A DNA stretch of 64,000 bases from Bacillota bacterium (GCA_009711705.1 VENG01000012.1:78741-142740); one strand, 5' to 3'; counted from the first letter of the stretch, positions 17,762-28,034 are shown. Program-made: numbers and translations. Notes: generated by a model not told the origin, from the letters alone.

Positions 17762-19054
17762 ATGACCAAACCGGTAGTTTCTATCGTTAAACATAACGAT
17801 ACTTATAATTCAATAAAAGAAGCGTTGGAACTGTGCGACGGGCTGCAAGGTTTTAGTAAGCAAGATAAAATCCTAATTAAGCCTAACTTGGTATCCTGGG
17901 ATTTTGAATTACCTTTTCCTCCCTATGGTGTGCTTACCACAAGTGCGGTAATATTTGCTCTGGTGCAGGTACTGCATGAGGCCGGTTTTAATGATTTAAC
18001 CATTGGGGAGGCTTCTCTTGGTAGTTTCGGATCAACCACAGAAAGAATATTTCAGATGCTAGGTTATGAAAAACTACGTGAAAAATACGGAGTAAATTTG
18101 ATTGACTTTAATAAGGACGAATTTGAGGACGTGGATGTTGGCGGTTTTAATTTTTCTATAGCCCGCACGGCGCTAGAAGTGGATAAAATCATTAATGTTC
18201 CGGTTTTTAAAACACATAACCAGTGCAAAGTTTCACTGGGTATTAAAAACTTAAAAGGCTGCCTGCACCGGAAGACCAAAAAGTTTTGCCACGCCCGGGA
18301 TGAAAATTTGGAGCATATGTTCCCAAGAATAGCTGAAGTGCTGCCTGTGGAGCTTACTATTATCGATGGTATCTTTGCGCTGGAAAAAGGGCCGGGCCAT
18401 TCAGGGAAGGCATTCCGAAAAGATATTCTGGCGGCTTCCAGAGATATTTTAGCCTGTGATGTAGTTGGTGCAGCTTTGCTTGGTTACGATGCCGGCGAGG
18501 TGGAGCACATAAAATATTTTGCCGCGCGTAACGGGGGCAGTATTGAGCTGCCGGAGCTTGAAACCCGTGGAGAAGCAATAGCGGATCATGCCGAGTTTTT
18601 GGATTATACTTGGGAGTGGACAGAGGACAATACCATGCCCGCTGGTTTTCAAAAACGTGGTATTAAGGGGTTGGCCCTTAGGAAATATGATGACTCTCTT
18701 TGCACAGCCTGCGCCGCTGCTTTTAACCCGGTTTTACTTTTATTTATGTCGGCTTTTAAGGGTGAGCCGTTTCCGGGGGTTGAGTTTGTAAGTGGCAAAA
18801 GGCAGGATGCCTCACCGGGTTTTGAGAAAACGGTTTTGTTTGGTAAGTGTGCCTACCACCGCAACAAAGACAACCCCAACATAAACAAACCCATTTTCAT
18901 TAAAGGTTGCCCTCCGGACTTAAAAGAGTTTCAAAAGTTATTAAAAGAAGAGGGTATACATTGTGATTATGAGGAATATGTAAAGTACCGTCATTATATT
19001 TTTGACCGCTATCTCAGTAAGGAAGGGTTTGACATGGAATTGTATGTGAGATAG
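17762..19054 (+). CDS. DUF362 domain protein
   Basis: 430 residues matching the DUF362 family (ILIKPNLVSWDF, INVPVFKTHNQCKVSLGIKN then LKGCL). Many homologues occur with Fe-S clusters. Here Cys are grouped as CTACAAAF and in the C-terminal third, but no classic ferredoxin motif is present. The open frame extends to 17624 inside the previous gene; ATG 17762 was chosen because it begins the conserved core and follows TTACGGGGAT. It is the last gene of the acyl-CoA ligase operon, before a terminator. The biochemical function of the family is not established. Confidence 0.8.
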   Translation: MTKPVVSIVKHNDTYNSIKEALELCDGLQGFSKQDKILIKPNLVSWDFELPFPPYGVLTTSAVIFALVQVLHEAGFNDLTIGEASLGSFGSTTERIFQMLGYEKLREKYGVNLIDFNKDEFEDVDVGGFNFSIARTALEVDKIINVPVFKTHNQCKVSLGIKNLKGCLHRKTKKFCHARDENLEHMFPRIAEVLPVELTIIDGIFALEKGPGHSGKAFRKDILAASRDILACDVVGAALLGYDAGEVEHIKYFAARNGGSIELPELETRGEAIADHAEFLDYTWEWTEDNTMPAGFQKRGIKGLALRKYDDSLCTACAAAFNPVLLLFMSAFKGEPFPGVEFVSGKRQDASPGFEKTVLFGKCAYHRNKDNPNINKPIFIKGCPPDLKEFQKLLKEEGIHCDYEEYVKYRHYIFDRYLSKEGFDMELYVR

Positions 19055-19100
19055 CAATTGTATGTTAGCTAACTCAAATATTATGATCTTTGATTAAAAG

Positions 19101-19148
19101 ACTAAGAAGTTATGGTCAGTTAAAGCATAACTCCTTAGTTTTTCTTTT
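19101..19148 (+). terminator. Terminator of the acyl-CoA ligase operon
   Basis: ACTAAGAAGTTATG pairs with CATAACTCCTTAGT (one mismatch), followed by TTTTTCTTTT. It is 46 bases past the DUF362 stop. Confidence 0.85.
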
Positions 19149-19291
19149 AGGTATTAAGCGTAAAATAAGTGATAGATTTTTCTGTATTGTTCAAATACTT
19201 GCAAAATGATAAACTGGTAGCTAATATATTCCGAAAATTTTGCCTGTTATCCCAGTTTCCAGTTGAGTGTGATAGGGGGTATCTTTATAAC

Positions 19292-21217
19292 ATGGATAAT
19301 ACCAAGATAGGGGTTGTTTCCACTTACCCGGAGATGACCAAGATGATCAGGACATTGGCCGGTGAAATGAATTTGAATTTGGAGGTAAGGGAGGGGGTAT
19401 TGGAGGAAGGGGTTTCACTAGCGTATCAATTTGAACATGAAGGAGTAGATATAATCATCAGCCGGGGGGTAACCGGTGAAAAAATTAAGAAAGAAGTTTC
19501 CCTTCCCGTTGTTTTAATTGAGGTAACTTCATTTGATATATTAAAGGCGTTGCATGCAGCCCGGGGCATGGGGCGTAAAATTGCATTTTTGGGTCATAAG
19601 ACTAAGGATTTTAGCCCTGAATTCAAGACTGTAGTTGACATATTGGATATAGAAGTTGAGTGCTACCCGTACACCAATATTTATGAGATGGATGAACAAG
19701 TAACCAGAATATTGAGATCGGATTTAGAAGTAATTGTAAGTACGGGGCTGTGTGTTTATGAAATGGCAAAAAGCTCAGGTACCAATGCTGTGCTGGTGCA
19801 TTCGGGGAATGATGCTATATATGGCTCCATAAAAAGGGCAGTGGAATTGCTGCGGGGGATTCGAAGAGACCAAGATCGCTTTAAAAAATATAAGGCGGTA
19901 TTGGAATCATCCAATGATGGTATTCTGACCATTGATGAGCACCACCGAATTACTTTTATGAATAAAGCAGCGGAAAATCTTTTAGAAATGGAAGCCCGTA
20001 CCCTGGTGGGCAGGCATATCGATAACTTACGGGAATCCACCATCTTGGGGGCTTTAATTAATATTGATAAGGTGGGCACGGAAACTTATAAAGAGGTGGG
20101 CCGCAAGAAGTTCTGGGTGAACACTATGCCTATCTTTCTGGGTAATAAAAGAAACGGTATTGTTACCATGTTCCAGAGTGTGGACCGTATTCAGGTAATG
20201 GAGCAGAATTTGCGGCGCCAACTTTATAAAAAGGGACTTTACGCCAGGCATACCTTTAACGATATTATCGGTAGCAGTGAACTGCTTATGGATACCATTA
20301 CCAGGGCTAAGAAATATGCCGGGGCAAATGCTACCGTATTGATTTGTGGCGAAAGCGGCACCGGGAAGGAACTATTTGCCCAGAGTATTCATAATGAGAG
20401 CGAAAGGCGTGAAGGTCCTTTTGTGGCCGTTAATTGCGCCGCCCTACCCGAAAACCTGCTGGAAAGCGAATTGTTTGGCTATGAGGAAGGTGCTTTTACA
20501 GGAGCCAAAAAAGGCGGTAAAACCGGATTATTTGAAATGGCCCACGGGGGAACTATTTTCATGGATGAGATCAGTGGAATGACCTTACCCGTACAAGCCC
20601 GGCTATTGCGTGTTTTGCAGGAACGGGAAATAATGAGGCTGGGTAGCGACAGGGTGCTTCCCGTGGATGTCAGGATAATTGCGGCTACCAACTATGAACT
20701 CACTTTGGCTGTCCGGGAGGGCAATTTCCGCAGTGATCTTTTTCACCGCCTGGAAGTACTCAACCTGGATATCCCGCTTTTGCGCAAGAGAAAAGAAGAT
20801 ATAGCATTGCTGGCTGAATTTCTGGTCAATAAATTCAGTAACGAGGAGAAAAAAAGTGTTCCACCTTTAACCAAGGCTGCTATAGAAAAGTTGCAAAAAT
20901 ACAATTGGCCCGGAAACGTTAGGGAACTGCAGAACATAATCCAAAAGTACGTTTTTTTAATTGAAGAAAATCAAAATGCGGAAGAACTGATTACCGGTCT
21001 AATTAACGAAAAAATAAAAAAATCATATACGGTCCCCGCAGGAGATGAAAACAGAATAAATATAAAAATTGGCAAAATGGAAGACATGGAGCGGGAGATT
21101 ATTGAATACCTTATTTCCACCGGCGCACCCATAAAGGAAATTTCTCAAATTACCGGTACAAGTCGCACTACTATATGGAGAAAATTAAAAGATCTGGATG
21201 GAGCTATGGTTCGGTGA
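19292..21217 (+). CDS. Sigma-54-dependent activator with PrpR-like sensor
   Basis: 641 residues. Residues ~1-180 form a PrpR N-terminal sensor ([36 protein letters not shown]); a PAS domain follows (~205-310); the AAA+ domain has Walker A GESGTGKE at 353-360, GAFTGA at 400-405 and Walker B GGTIFMDE; the C-terminus is a Fis-type helix-turn-helix ([16 protein letters not shown]). GAFTGA contacts sigma-54, so this is a true activator. A longer frame begins at GTG 19169, but the conserved domain starts at ATG 19292, which follows TAGGGGG. It sits between the acyl-CoA ligase operon and the beta-oxidation operons, all three of which have -24/-12 promoters. The signal may be an acyl-CoA or an organic acid, by analogy with PrpR. 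Confidence 0.9.
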   Translation: MDNTKIGVVSTYPEMTKMIRTLAGEMNLNLEVREGVLEEGVSLAYQFEHEGVDIIISRGVTGEKIKKEVSLPVVLIEVTSFDILKALHAARGMGRKIAFLGHKTKDFSPEFKTVVDILDIEVECYPYTNIYEMDEQVTRILRSDLEVIVSTGLCVYEMAKSSGTNAVLVHSGNDAIYGSIKRAVELLRGIRRDQDRFKKYKAVLESSNDGILTIDEHHRITFMNKAAENLLEMEARTLVGRHIDNLRESTILGALINIDKVGTETYKEVGRKKFWVNTMPIFLGNKRNGIVTMFQSVDRIQVMEQNLRRQLYKKGLYARHTFNDIIGSSELLMDTITRAKKYAGANATVLICGESGTGKELFAQSIHNESERREGPFVAVNCAALPENLLESELFGYEEGAFTGAKKGGKTGLFEMAHGGTIFMDEISGMTLPVQARLLRVLQEREIMRLGSDRVLPVDVRIIAATNYELTLAVREGNFRSDLFHRLEVLNLDIPLLRKRKEDIALLAEFLVNKFSNEEKKSVPPLTKAAIEKLQKYNWPGNVRELQNIIQKYVFLIEENQNAEELITGLINEKIKKSYTVPAGDENRINIKIGKMEDMEREIIEYLISTGAPIKEISQITGTSRTTIWRKLKDLDGAMVR

Positions 21218-21218
21218 A

Positions 21219-21257
21219 TATAAACTACCTCGGGAAAAACCTCTGAGGTAGTTTATA
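21219..21257. terminator. Bidirectional terminator between convergent genes
   Basis: A 13-bp perfect stem (TATAAACTACCTC / GAGGTAGTTTATA) with a 13-base loop lies between the activator stop and the acyl-CoA dehydrogenase stop. A/T pairs at the base of the stem give a U-rich tail in both directions. Confidence 0.8.
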
Positions 21258-21292
21258 TATGTGCTCTAATGCCTGTGCGCCCCCTGAATCCT

Positions 21293-23116
21293 CTATAGAC
21301 CTTCTTCCAGGATATCGATGGCCGAAGTATCACAATCCTTAATAACCTCAGCTGTTTTAAATATTTCCGGTACTATGTTTCTAATATAATATTTAGCCGT
21401 TTGGACTTTGCCCTGGTAGAACGGGTAATCGAAATGATCTGTACCAATCTCCTGCATTTTATTGGTCGCTATGGCAGCTTGTTCAAACAAAAGGGACCCG
21501 CCCCAGAGCATGGAGGTAGCGTGAAGGATTCTCGTAGTATATAATGGGGCTTTTCCCATATTTTGAGGAAGGATTGAGGTAATAAAACCCTGAATTTCCC
21601 TGTAGGCACCCACTGCTTCACGCATAATTTCATATTCCCTGGCCAACCCGTCACGATCCTTATTATCCTCAATAGATTTTTCTATTTCTCTAAACCATTC
21701 AGTAAATATGACCCCTTGATCCAAAGTCCATTTTCTAAAAACTAGGTCCAGCGACTGAATAAAGTTAGTACCTTCCCAAATGGAAAGTATTTTTGCATCC
21801 CGGGCGCACTGTGCTACCGGGTATTCTTCGGTGAAACCGTAACCGCCATGAATCTGTATAGCTTCAGCGGTGGTTTGCCATACCATGTCGGAGGGATAAG
21901 CTTTGACCAGAGGGTTATTGACTTCAATTCTTCGCATGGCCATTTTTCTTTCTTCCGGATCATTACTGTGACGGGTGAGGTCCAGGTAATAAGCATTCTT
22001 CATCAGCATGGCCCGGCAGGCTTCAACTATGGATTTTTGAAATAATAGCATTCTCCTAATATCGGCATGGTCAATAATTCTTACCCGCTCACCTTTGGGA
22101 TTGCTTAAGGACTTACCTTGAACGCGTTCTTGGGCATACTGCAGAGAATAATTGTAAGCGGCCTGTGCAATGGACATAGCGGTAATGCCCGTACCTTGCC
22201 TGGCACCGTTCATCATCACGAACATTTGGGACATACCTTCAGCTTTGCCCTTTTCATCCGGCGGGCTGCCCAGTAGAATGCCGCGGCAGGTGCCTTCATC
22301 ACCAAAGCTTAACATAGCCGTTGCGGAACCTTTAATGCCCATTTTGTGTTCCAGGGCTACTGTGGTAACATCGTTTGGCTCACCCAGACTACCGTCATCG
22401 TTAACCCAAATTTTGGGTACAATGAACAAAGAAATGCCTTTAGTACCCGGTGCGGCTCCTTCACATTTAGCCAGTAATAAATGAACGATGTTACCGGTAA
22501 GGTCATGATCTCCGGCAGTAATAAAGCACTTGGTGCCCTTTATTTTATATACCCTCGGGTTGTCCGTGGGAAAAGCTTTGGTAGTAATTTCACCCACATC
22601 CGAACCGCAGCAAGGTTCGGTTAAGCACATGGTGCCAGCCCATTCACCGCTGAACATTTTTGGTAGAAACTTTTCTTTATCCTCTTCCCGGCCGAAAGTG
22701 TTGATTAAATTGGTAGAGCCCCCGGCCAGTCCTATATAGGGGTGGAAGGCCGGGTTGGCGGCATTAAAGAATTCGCTTATGGGCAAGTGCAGCGTTGCCG
22801 GCAGTTTGCCTTCTTCATTGGGGTCATACTGGGAATTACCGTACCCATTTTCCTGCATAAAGTTATATAGCTTATGAAATGAGGGAGGGGTAGTTACTTT
22901 GCCGTCTTCAAGTTTCGCCCCCATGCGGTCCCCGTCAATGTTGGTGGGTGCAACTACTTCTTTGGCCACCTTCAGCGCCTCATCCATGATCATATCGATG
23001 TCATCCATCTCGTAATCATCTCTAAAGGCGTCAAAGCCTAACACTTTCTCTGTATCCAACCATTCGTTGAGGATAAATTTATGGTCGCGGTTAGAATAAA
23101 TAAAGTTGCTGGACAT
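21293..23116 (-). CDS. Acyl-CoA dehydrogenase, large (~600-residue) type
   Basis: About 607 residues: the ~400-residue acyl-CoA dehydrogenase core (AGTMCLTEPCCGSDVGEITT, HGGYGFTEEYPVAQ, WEGTNFIQ) plus the ~150-residue C-terminal helical extension of the FadE/DmdC-like subgroup. It oxidises an acyl-CoA to the 2-enoyl-CoA with FAD. The frame opens at 23227, but ATG 23116 follows AAAGGAGTG and begins the conserved N-terminus (MSSNFIYSNRDHKFILNEWL). It is the third gene of a minus-strand operon with 3-hydroxyacyl-CoA dehydrogenase and enoyl-CoA hydratase. A close paralogue is encoded at 25298. Confidence 0.92.
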   Translation of the reverse strand: MSSNFIYSNRDHKFILNEWLDTEKVLGFDAFRDDYEMDDIDMIMDEALKVAKEVVAPTNIDGDRMGAKLEDGKVTTPPSFHKLYNFMQENGYGNSQYDPNEEGKLPATLHLPISEFFNAANPAFHPYIGLAGGSTNLINTFGREEDKEKFLPKMFSGEWAGTMCLTEPCCGSDVGEITTKAFPTDNPRVYKIKGTKCFITAGDHDLTGNIVHLLLAKCEGAAPGTKGISLFIVPKIWVNDDGSLGEPNDVTTVALEHKMGIKGSATAMLSFGDEGTCRGILLGSPPDEKGKAEGMSQMFVMMNGARQGTGITAMSIAQAAYNYSLQYAQERVQGKSLSNPKGERVRIIDHADIRRMLLFQKSIVEACRAMLMKNAYYLDLTRHSNDPEERKMAMRRIEVNNPLVKAYPSDMVWQTTAEAIQIHGGYGFTEEYPVAQCARDAKILSIWEGTNFIQSLDLVFRKWTLDQGVIFTEWFREIEKSIEDNKDRDGLAREYEIMREAVGAYREIQGFITSILPQNMGKAPLYTTRILHATSMLWGGSLLFEQAAIATNKMQEIGTDHFDYPFYQGKVQTAKYYIRNIVPEIFKTAEVIKDCDTSAIDILEEGL

Positions 23117-23153
23117 GTGTAGCACTCCTTTATCTAAAGTTAAGTATTGTAGA

Positions 23154-23927
23154 TTATTTCCCCTGAAAATTAGGCGTACGTTTTTGTAAAAAAGCCTTGC
23201 TGCCCTCTTTAGCATCTTCACTGGCAAATACTATTTGAGTCCCGGATTGCTCTATTTTGATACCTTCTTCAAGGGTGGTGTTGAGGCCCTGGGTTACCGC
23301 TTTGAGGATTTCCCGGATGGCCAGGGGGGCGCCTTTAGCCATTTTAGCGGCCAGTTTTTTTGCTTCTTCAAGCACTTGTCCGGCGGGAACAATCTTGTTT
23401 ACCAGCCCAAATTCATAAGCCTGTTCGGCACTCAAGGGTTCACCGGTAAGGATCACTTCTAATGCCCTGGTTTTGCCAATTAGTCTGGGTAAACGCTGGG
23501 TACCTCCCCAACCGGGGATAATGCCCAGTTTTGCTTCCGGTAAGCCAATTTTAGCCGAATCGGCTAAAATTCTAAGGTGGCAGCTCATAGCCAGCTCATT
23601 ACCACCGCCAAAGGCACTACCTTGTATCGCAGCGATAATGGGTTTAGGGTAATTTTCTATTTTAAGGAAAAGGTCATGCCCGCTTATTTTAGGTCGGTTA
23701 CCTGCTTGAATAGATGCAAACTCTTTAATATCGGCGCCGGCGGAAAATAATTTTTCCCCGGCACCGGTTAAGACGATTGCCCTAACTGTATCGTCATTTA
23801 AACATTCATCCAGTAGATTATTTAAGTCACCTAGTACTGACTGGCCCAGTGCATTAGCCGGGGGATTATTGATGGTAGCAATAATATAGCCTTCTTCTTT
23901 GGCCACCACCAGTTTGGTATTTTCCAA
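23154..23927 (-). CDS. Enoyl-CoA hydratase/isomerase family protein
   Basis: 257 residues of the crotonase family. The oxyanion-hole motifs are visible (FSAGADIKEF and AIQGSAFGGGNELAMSC), and the catalytic Glu region is LPEAKLGIIPGWGGTQRLPR with both expected acidic positions. It hydrates 2-enoyl-CoA to 3-hydroxyacyl-CoA. TTG start preceded by AAGGAGGAA. It is the middle gene of the minus-strand operon, 58 bases after the hydroxyacyl-CoA dehydrogenase and 37 bases before the acyl-CoA dehydrogenase. A paralogue is at 29295. Confidence 0.92.
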   Translation of the reverse strand: MENTKLVVAKEEGYIIATINNPPANALGQSVLGDLNNLLDECLNDDTVRAIVLTGAGEKLFSAGADIKEFASIQAGNRPKISGHDLFLKIENYPKPIIAAIQGSAFGGGNELAMSCHLRILADSAKIGLPEAKLGIIPGWGGTQRLPRLIGKTRALEVILTGEPLSAEQAYEFGLVNKIVPAGQVLEEAKKLAAKMAKGAPLAIREILKAVTQGLNTTLEEGIKIEQSGTQIVFASEDAKEGSKAFLQKRTPNFQGK

Positions 23928-23985
23928 GTCAATTCCTCCTTAAAAACGTAATAGTGGGCAAGTTTTCCATATTAAACTATCAAAG

Positions 23986-24861
23986 TTATTTCTTTTTAGT
24001 GTAGTCATAGAAACCTTTACCGGTTTTCTGGCCCCATTCTTTTTTAACAAATTTCTCCACCACAATGGGGGAGGGCTTAGAGGCCGGGTCTCCGCTTTCC
24101 TGGTAACGCTCCATGCCAATGTGATAGGCCAGGTCGATACCGGTAAGGTCCATCATGCGGAACGGCCCCATGGGATGTCCCAGCGCGTTTACCACAGCGG
24201 TATCAATATCTTCATAAGAGGCAACACCCATATCGTAGATATGCATTGCCTCCCGGTTGATAGCGGACACAATGCGGTTGACCAAAAAACCGGATATTTC
24301 TTTTTGCAGCATTACCGGCATTTTGCCAATGTCCTTGGACAGGTCAAAAATTATATTGGCCGTTTCTTCCGAGGTATGCGGTCCTTTGACCACTTCCACC
24401 AGCTTCATAACCATAGCGGGATTAAAAAAGTGCATATTGCAAACCTTATCCTGACGCTTGGTGGCCGGTGCAATTTTTGAGCTGACAATAAATGAACTAT
24501 TGGTGGCCAGGATGGTATGGGATGGACATATTTCATCCAATTGAGCAAAGAGCTTTAACTTAAGATCCAGATTTTCCAACACAGCTTCAATAACTACATC
24601 GGCGTCTTGGGCAGCTTCCTTTAAGCTCGTGGTAAAGGAAATGTTAGCCCTGGCTTGCCGGGCAGTTTCCTCAGTCATTTTGCCTTTGGCTACCCGCTTG
24701 GGAAGGTAAGTATCGGCAAAGTTCTCTGCAGTTTTTAAGATTTCTGCCTTGATGTCGGTGCACTTTACCTGATAGCCTGCCACAGCACAGCAAAGGGCTA
24801 TTTGGTGCCCCATGTTGCCCGCGCCAACCACACAAATTTTGTTAATGCCTGCTATTGTCAT
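23986..24861 (-). CDS. 3-hydroxyacyl-CoA (3-hydroxybutyryl-CoA) dehydrogenase
   Basis: 291 residues. The Rossmann motif is GAGNMGHQIALCCAVAGY, the catalytic His/Glu region is NMHFFNPAMVMKLVEVVKG, and the C-terminal domain has NRIVSAINREA and GHPMGPFRMMDLTGID. It oxidises 3-hydroxyacyl-CoA with NAD. ATG 24861 was chosen because AAGGAGAGG lies seven bases upstream; a TTG two codons earlier is too close to that site. First gene of the minus-strand operon behind a sigma-54 promoter. The paralogue at 27165 is very similar along its length. Confidence 0.93.
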   Translation of the reverse strand: MTIAGINKICVVGAGNMGHQIALCCAVAGYQVKCTDIKAEILKTAENFADTYLPKRVAKGKMTEETARQARANISFTTSLKEAAQDADVVIEAVLENLDLKLKLFAQLDEICPSHTILATNSSFIVSSKIAPATKRQDKVCNMHFFNPAMVMKLVEVVKGPHTSEETANIIFDLSKDIGKMPVMLQKEISGFLVNRIVSAINREAMHIYDMGVASYEDIDTAVVNALGHPMGPFRMMDLTGIDLAYHIGMERYQESGDPASKPSPIVVEKFVKKEWGQKTGKGFYDYTKKK

Positions 24862-24942
24862 CTTCAAACCTCTCCTTTGTTATATTGAAATTGTTGGGAT
24901 GCCCCGAAAAGGCTTTAACTCATTTATTAAATGTCATAATAG

Positions 24943-24958
24943 TGCAAGCCCTGTGCCA
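24943..24958 (-). promoter_or_regulatory. Sigma-54 promoter of the left beta-oxidation operon
   Basis: Read on the minus strand: TGGCAC-AGGGC-TTGCA, a full match to the -24/-12 consensus, 82 bases before the start at 24861. It faces away from the similar promoter at 25235. The 276 bases between them are the likely place for activator binding; they also hold a short CCACC-N6-GGTGG hairpin with a T-run (25087-25112). Confidence 0.85.
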
Positions 24959-25234
24959 AAAAGGTGTTTATGTTAAATAACTTCAATATCTGCAGCAGGT
25001 GCTATATTGTTCGGCAACCTGAATACCCCTTCAGGTCTATCTGTTTGGCGAACTTTTTTTGACTAATGTTTTGTAAATGAAGCCGGCCACCAACATGGGT
25101 GGTCATTTTTTTAGTGTGATATATGGTTTTTTTGTTTAATTAAGCAACCCGGAGGTAACAAATTGAAACCCAACAGGTAGCATTAATGTCGCCTATTGGG
25201 GGTATTTAGCCTGTTTGTTTGAGTTTTGGAGTAG

Positions 25235-25250
25235 TGGCATGCCTTTTGCT
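25235..25250 (+). promoter_or_regulatory. Sigma-54 promoter of the right beta-oxidation operon
   Basis: TGGCAT-GCCTT-TTGCT matches TGGCAY-N5-TTGCW, 48 bases before the ATG at 25298. Confidence 0.85.
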
Positions 25251-25297
25251 CAATTAAGGTTTAGCAAAAAGTTTGCAAAGCGGGGAGGTTTAATTAA

Positions 25298-27136
25298 ATG
25301 GCTGATTTTGCATACGATGTGCGGGACCTTAAGTTCATATTGAATGAATGGCTGGATATGGAAGAGATTTTTAACCTGGCTAAATTTAAAGAAAATTATG
25401 AAATGGACGATGTGGATTTTATTCTAAACGAAGTTTACAAGATCGCCAAAGAAGTGGTTTTTCCTGTTAATAAAGAGGGAGACCAAAATGGGGTTGTATT
25501 TAAAAACGGTGTGGTTAAACTACCGCTGTCATACATAGAGGCTTATAAATTTCTACAGGAGAATGGCTGGGGTTCCACCAATGAGTCGCTGGGCTCAGAT
25601 ACCTTGATGCCTCTAACTTTATACAGGGCCTACAACGAAATGATTATGGCAGCCTGCCCGGCGCTGTCGTCTTACATCAAGCTCACCACCGGGGCGTCCA
25701 ATCTGATTCACAAGTTTGGCCGCGACAAGGACCGGGAACTGTTTATCGAAAATATGTTGAGCGGCCGGTGGAGCGGCACTATGTGCCTCACCGAGCCCAA
25801 TGCCGGTTCCGATGTGGGTGACTCCACCACCAGGGCATATCCCACCGGCGATCCGGCCATATACAAGATAAAGGGCACTAAGATGTTTATTACCGGCGGG
25901 GAAGTGGATTTAGGCGAAAATATTATTCACATGGTGCTGGCCCGCCCGGAAGGAGGGGCCCCCGGTTCCAAAGGCCTGGGGCTTTATATAGTACCTAAAA
26001 TTTGGGTTAACGATGACGGCAGTCTGGGTGAGCCCAATGATGTTACCTGTATCGGGGTGGAGCACAAGATGGGGCTCCGGGCGTCAGCCACGGCTATGCT
26101 GAACTTTGGTGAGAATGATAATTGCCACGGCATACTGGTGGGCAGCCCGGCAGATGGTGAAGGATTTTCCCAGGGTTTGGCCATGATGTTTAATATGATG
26201 AATGAATCTCGCATTGGCACCGGACATAACGCGCTGGCCCAAATGGCCGCGGCATACTATTTTGCTGGCCGCTATGCCACCGAGCGTATCCAGGGCCGGC
26301 CGTTTACCAATCCCAAGGAGGGCCGGGTGCCGATAATTAAGCACGAAGATGTAAAAAGAATGCTATTGGAAATGAAGGCCCAGGTGGAGGCTGTACGGGC
26401 CATGATTTTCAGGGGTTTTTACTACCTGGATATTGCCGAGCACGGCAGTGAACAGGAGAAATCCGCCCGGTGTCAGGGGCTGGCCGATGTACTCACCCCC
26501 ATGATCAAAACCTATGCCAGCGAGACAGCCTGGCCCATGATCGGGCAGGCTGTCCAGGTATACGGCGGGGTGGGCTACACCGAAGAGTACCCGGTTTCGC
26601 AGTACGCTCGGGATGTGAAGATACTCTCCATCTGGGAGGGGACTTCATTTATCCATGCCATGGACCTGGTGGGTAGAAAAATGAGAATGCAAAAAGGTCA
26701 GGCCTTTGAAAACTGGATGCAAGACCGACAAGAGTTCCTGGAAAAGAATAAAGATGCCGTAGGATTTGCGGTCGAGTTTACTAACCTGGAAAAGGCTTAC
26801 CGGAGTGTGGCCCAAGTCAGGGACATTTATGCCTCTTACTATGCTAATAAAGCAGAAAAGGGCCATTTGATACCTCTTTACGCGACTCAAGTACTAACCT
26901 GCTGTGCCCAGCTGTTTTCAGGAGAGGCTCTATTAGACCAGGCGCTGGTGGCAGCGGCCAAGATGGATGAACTGGGCACGGCACACCATGATTATAACTA
27001 CTATGCGGGGAAAGTTGCTGCCGCCCGGTATTTTGCCAACAATATTCTGCCCAACGTGGTTATGCTGGCCGAATCAATTAAGAATGCTGATCAGTCGGCC
27101 ATTGAGTGTCCGGAGGAGGCGCTGGTGGTCAGTTAA
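25298..27136 (+). CDS. Acyl-CoA dehydrogenase, large type (paralogue)
   Basis: 612 residues, same architecture as the protein at 21293: core motifs SGTMCLTEPNAGSDVGDSTT and YGGVGYTEEYPVSQYARDVK, plus the C-terminal helical extension. FAD-dependent first step of beta-oxidation. GGGGAGG precedes the ATG. It is the first gene of the plus-strand operon, 28 bases before the 3-hydroxyacyl-CoA dehydrogenase. Its divergence from the left paralogue is moderate, so the two may differ in substrate chain length or branching. This is an inference. Confidence 0.92.
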   Translation: MADFAYDVRDLKFILNEWLDMEEIFNLAKFKENYEMDDVDFILNEVYKIAKEVVFPVNKEGDQNGVVFKNGVVKLPLSYIEAYKFLQENGWGSTNESLGSDTLMPLTLYRAYNEMIMAACPALSSYIKLTTGASNLIHKFGRDKDRELFIENMLSGRWSGTMCLTEPNAGSDVGDSTTRAYPTGDPAIYKIKGTKMFITGGEVDLGENIIHMVLARPEGGAPGSKGLGLYIVPKIWVNDDGSLGEPNDVTCIGVEHKMGLRASATAMLNFGENDNCHGILVGSPADGEGFSQGLAMMFNMMNESRIGTGHNALAQMAAAYYFAGRYATERIQGRPFTNPKEGRVPIIKHEDVKRMLLEMKAQVEAVRAMIFRGFYYLDIAEHGSEQEKSARCQGLADVLTPMIKTYASETAWPMIGQAVQVYGGVGYTEEYPVSQYARDVKILSIWEGTSFIHAMDLVGRKMRMQKGQAFENWMQDRQEFLEKNKDAVGFAVEFTNLEKAYRSVAQVRDIYASYYANKAEKGHLIPLYATQVLTCCAQLFSGEALLDQALVAAAKMDELGTAHHDYNYYAGKVAAARYFANNILPNVVMLAESIKNADQSAIECPEEALVVS

Positions 27137-27164
27137 CATTACAAAATTAAAGGGGTGTATAAGC

Positions 27165-28034
27165 ATGGCAAGTATTGAAGTTAAGAATATTTGTGTGGCC
27201 GGGGCGGGCAATATGGGGCACCAGATAGCCCTTTCTGCGGCCCTGGCAGGCTACAAAGTTATATGTACCGACATAAGCGAAGAAATTTTAACAAAGGCAG
27301 AAAAATTTGCTGATACTTACCTGCCGGAGAGGGTAGCCAAGGGTAAACTTGCCGAGGATGAGGCACAGGCTGTCCGGGCCAGGATATCCTTTACCGGTGA
27401 TTTAACAGAAGCAGCACAAGATGCCGACATGGTAATCGAGGCTGCCATCGAAAAACTTGACATTAAACACAAAATATTTGCCGACCTGGACAGAATCTGT
27501 CTGCCACATACTATTTTAGCCACCAACAGCTCCTACATCGTCAGTTCTAAAATAGCCGGTGTTACCAAACGCCCGGCCCAGGTATGCAACATGCACTTTT
27601 TCAACCCGGCACTGGTCATGAAGCTGGTGGAAGTGGTCAAGGGACCGCATGTATCCGATGAGACCGTGGAAACAGTGATGGATGTATGTAAAAAGATGGG
27701 TAAGATACCCGTTATGCTGCAAAAAGAAATATACGGTTTTTTGGTCAACCGAATTGTGTCAGCCATAAAAACTGAAGCCCTGTATATTCACGACATGGGT
27801 GTGGCTTCGCCGGAGGATATCGACGCTGCGGTGGTACATGCCCTGGGTCACCCCATGGGACCGTTCAGGCTCCTTGATCTTACCGGTATAGATCTTACTT
27901 ACTATGTAGGCATGGAGCGCTACCAGGAAACAGGTGATCCCAAGTACAAACCCTCACCCATTGTTGTGGAGAAATTCGTGAACAAAGAATGGGGACGCAA
28001 AACCGGCAAGGGATTTTATAACTACTGTAAATAG
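27165..28034 (+). CDS. 3-hydroxyacyl-CoA dehydrogenase (paralogue)
   Basis: 289 residues with GAGNMGHQIALSAALAGY, NMHFFNPALVMKLVEVVKG and GHPMGPFRLLDLTGIDLTYY. It has the same NAD-dependent role as the 23986 gene. The frame is open from 26967 within the previous gene, but ATG 27165 follows AAAGGGGTG and begins the conserved N-terminus, so it was chosen. Second gene of the right operon. Confidence 0.93.
   Translation: MASIEVKNICVAGAGNMGHQIALSAALAGYKVICTDISEEILTKAEKFADTYLPERVAKGKLAEDEAQAVRARISFTGDLTEAAQDADMVIEAAIEKLDIKHKIFADLDRICLPHTILATNSSYIVSSKIAGVTKRPAQVCNMHFFNPALVMKLVEVVKGPHVSDETVETVMDVCKKMGKIPVMLQKEIYGFLVNRIVSAIKTEALYIHDMGVASPEDIDAAVVHALGHPMGPFRLLDLTGIDLTYYVGMERYQETGDPKYKPSPIVVEKFVNKEWGRKTGKGFYNYCK

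Noticed and set aside
19169..19291. Longer N-terminus of the sigma-54 activator from GTG 19169
   Set aside because: No ribosome site, and the extra 41 residues do not match the PrpR sensor domain.
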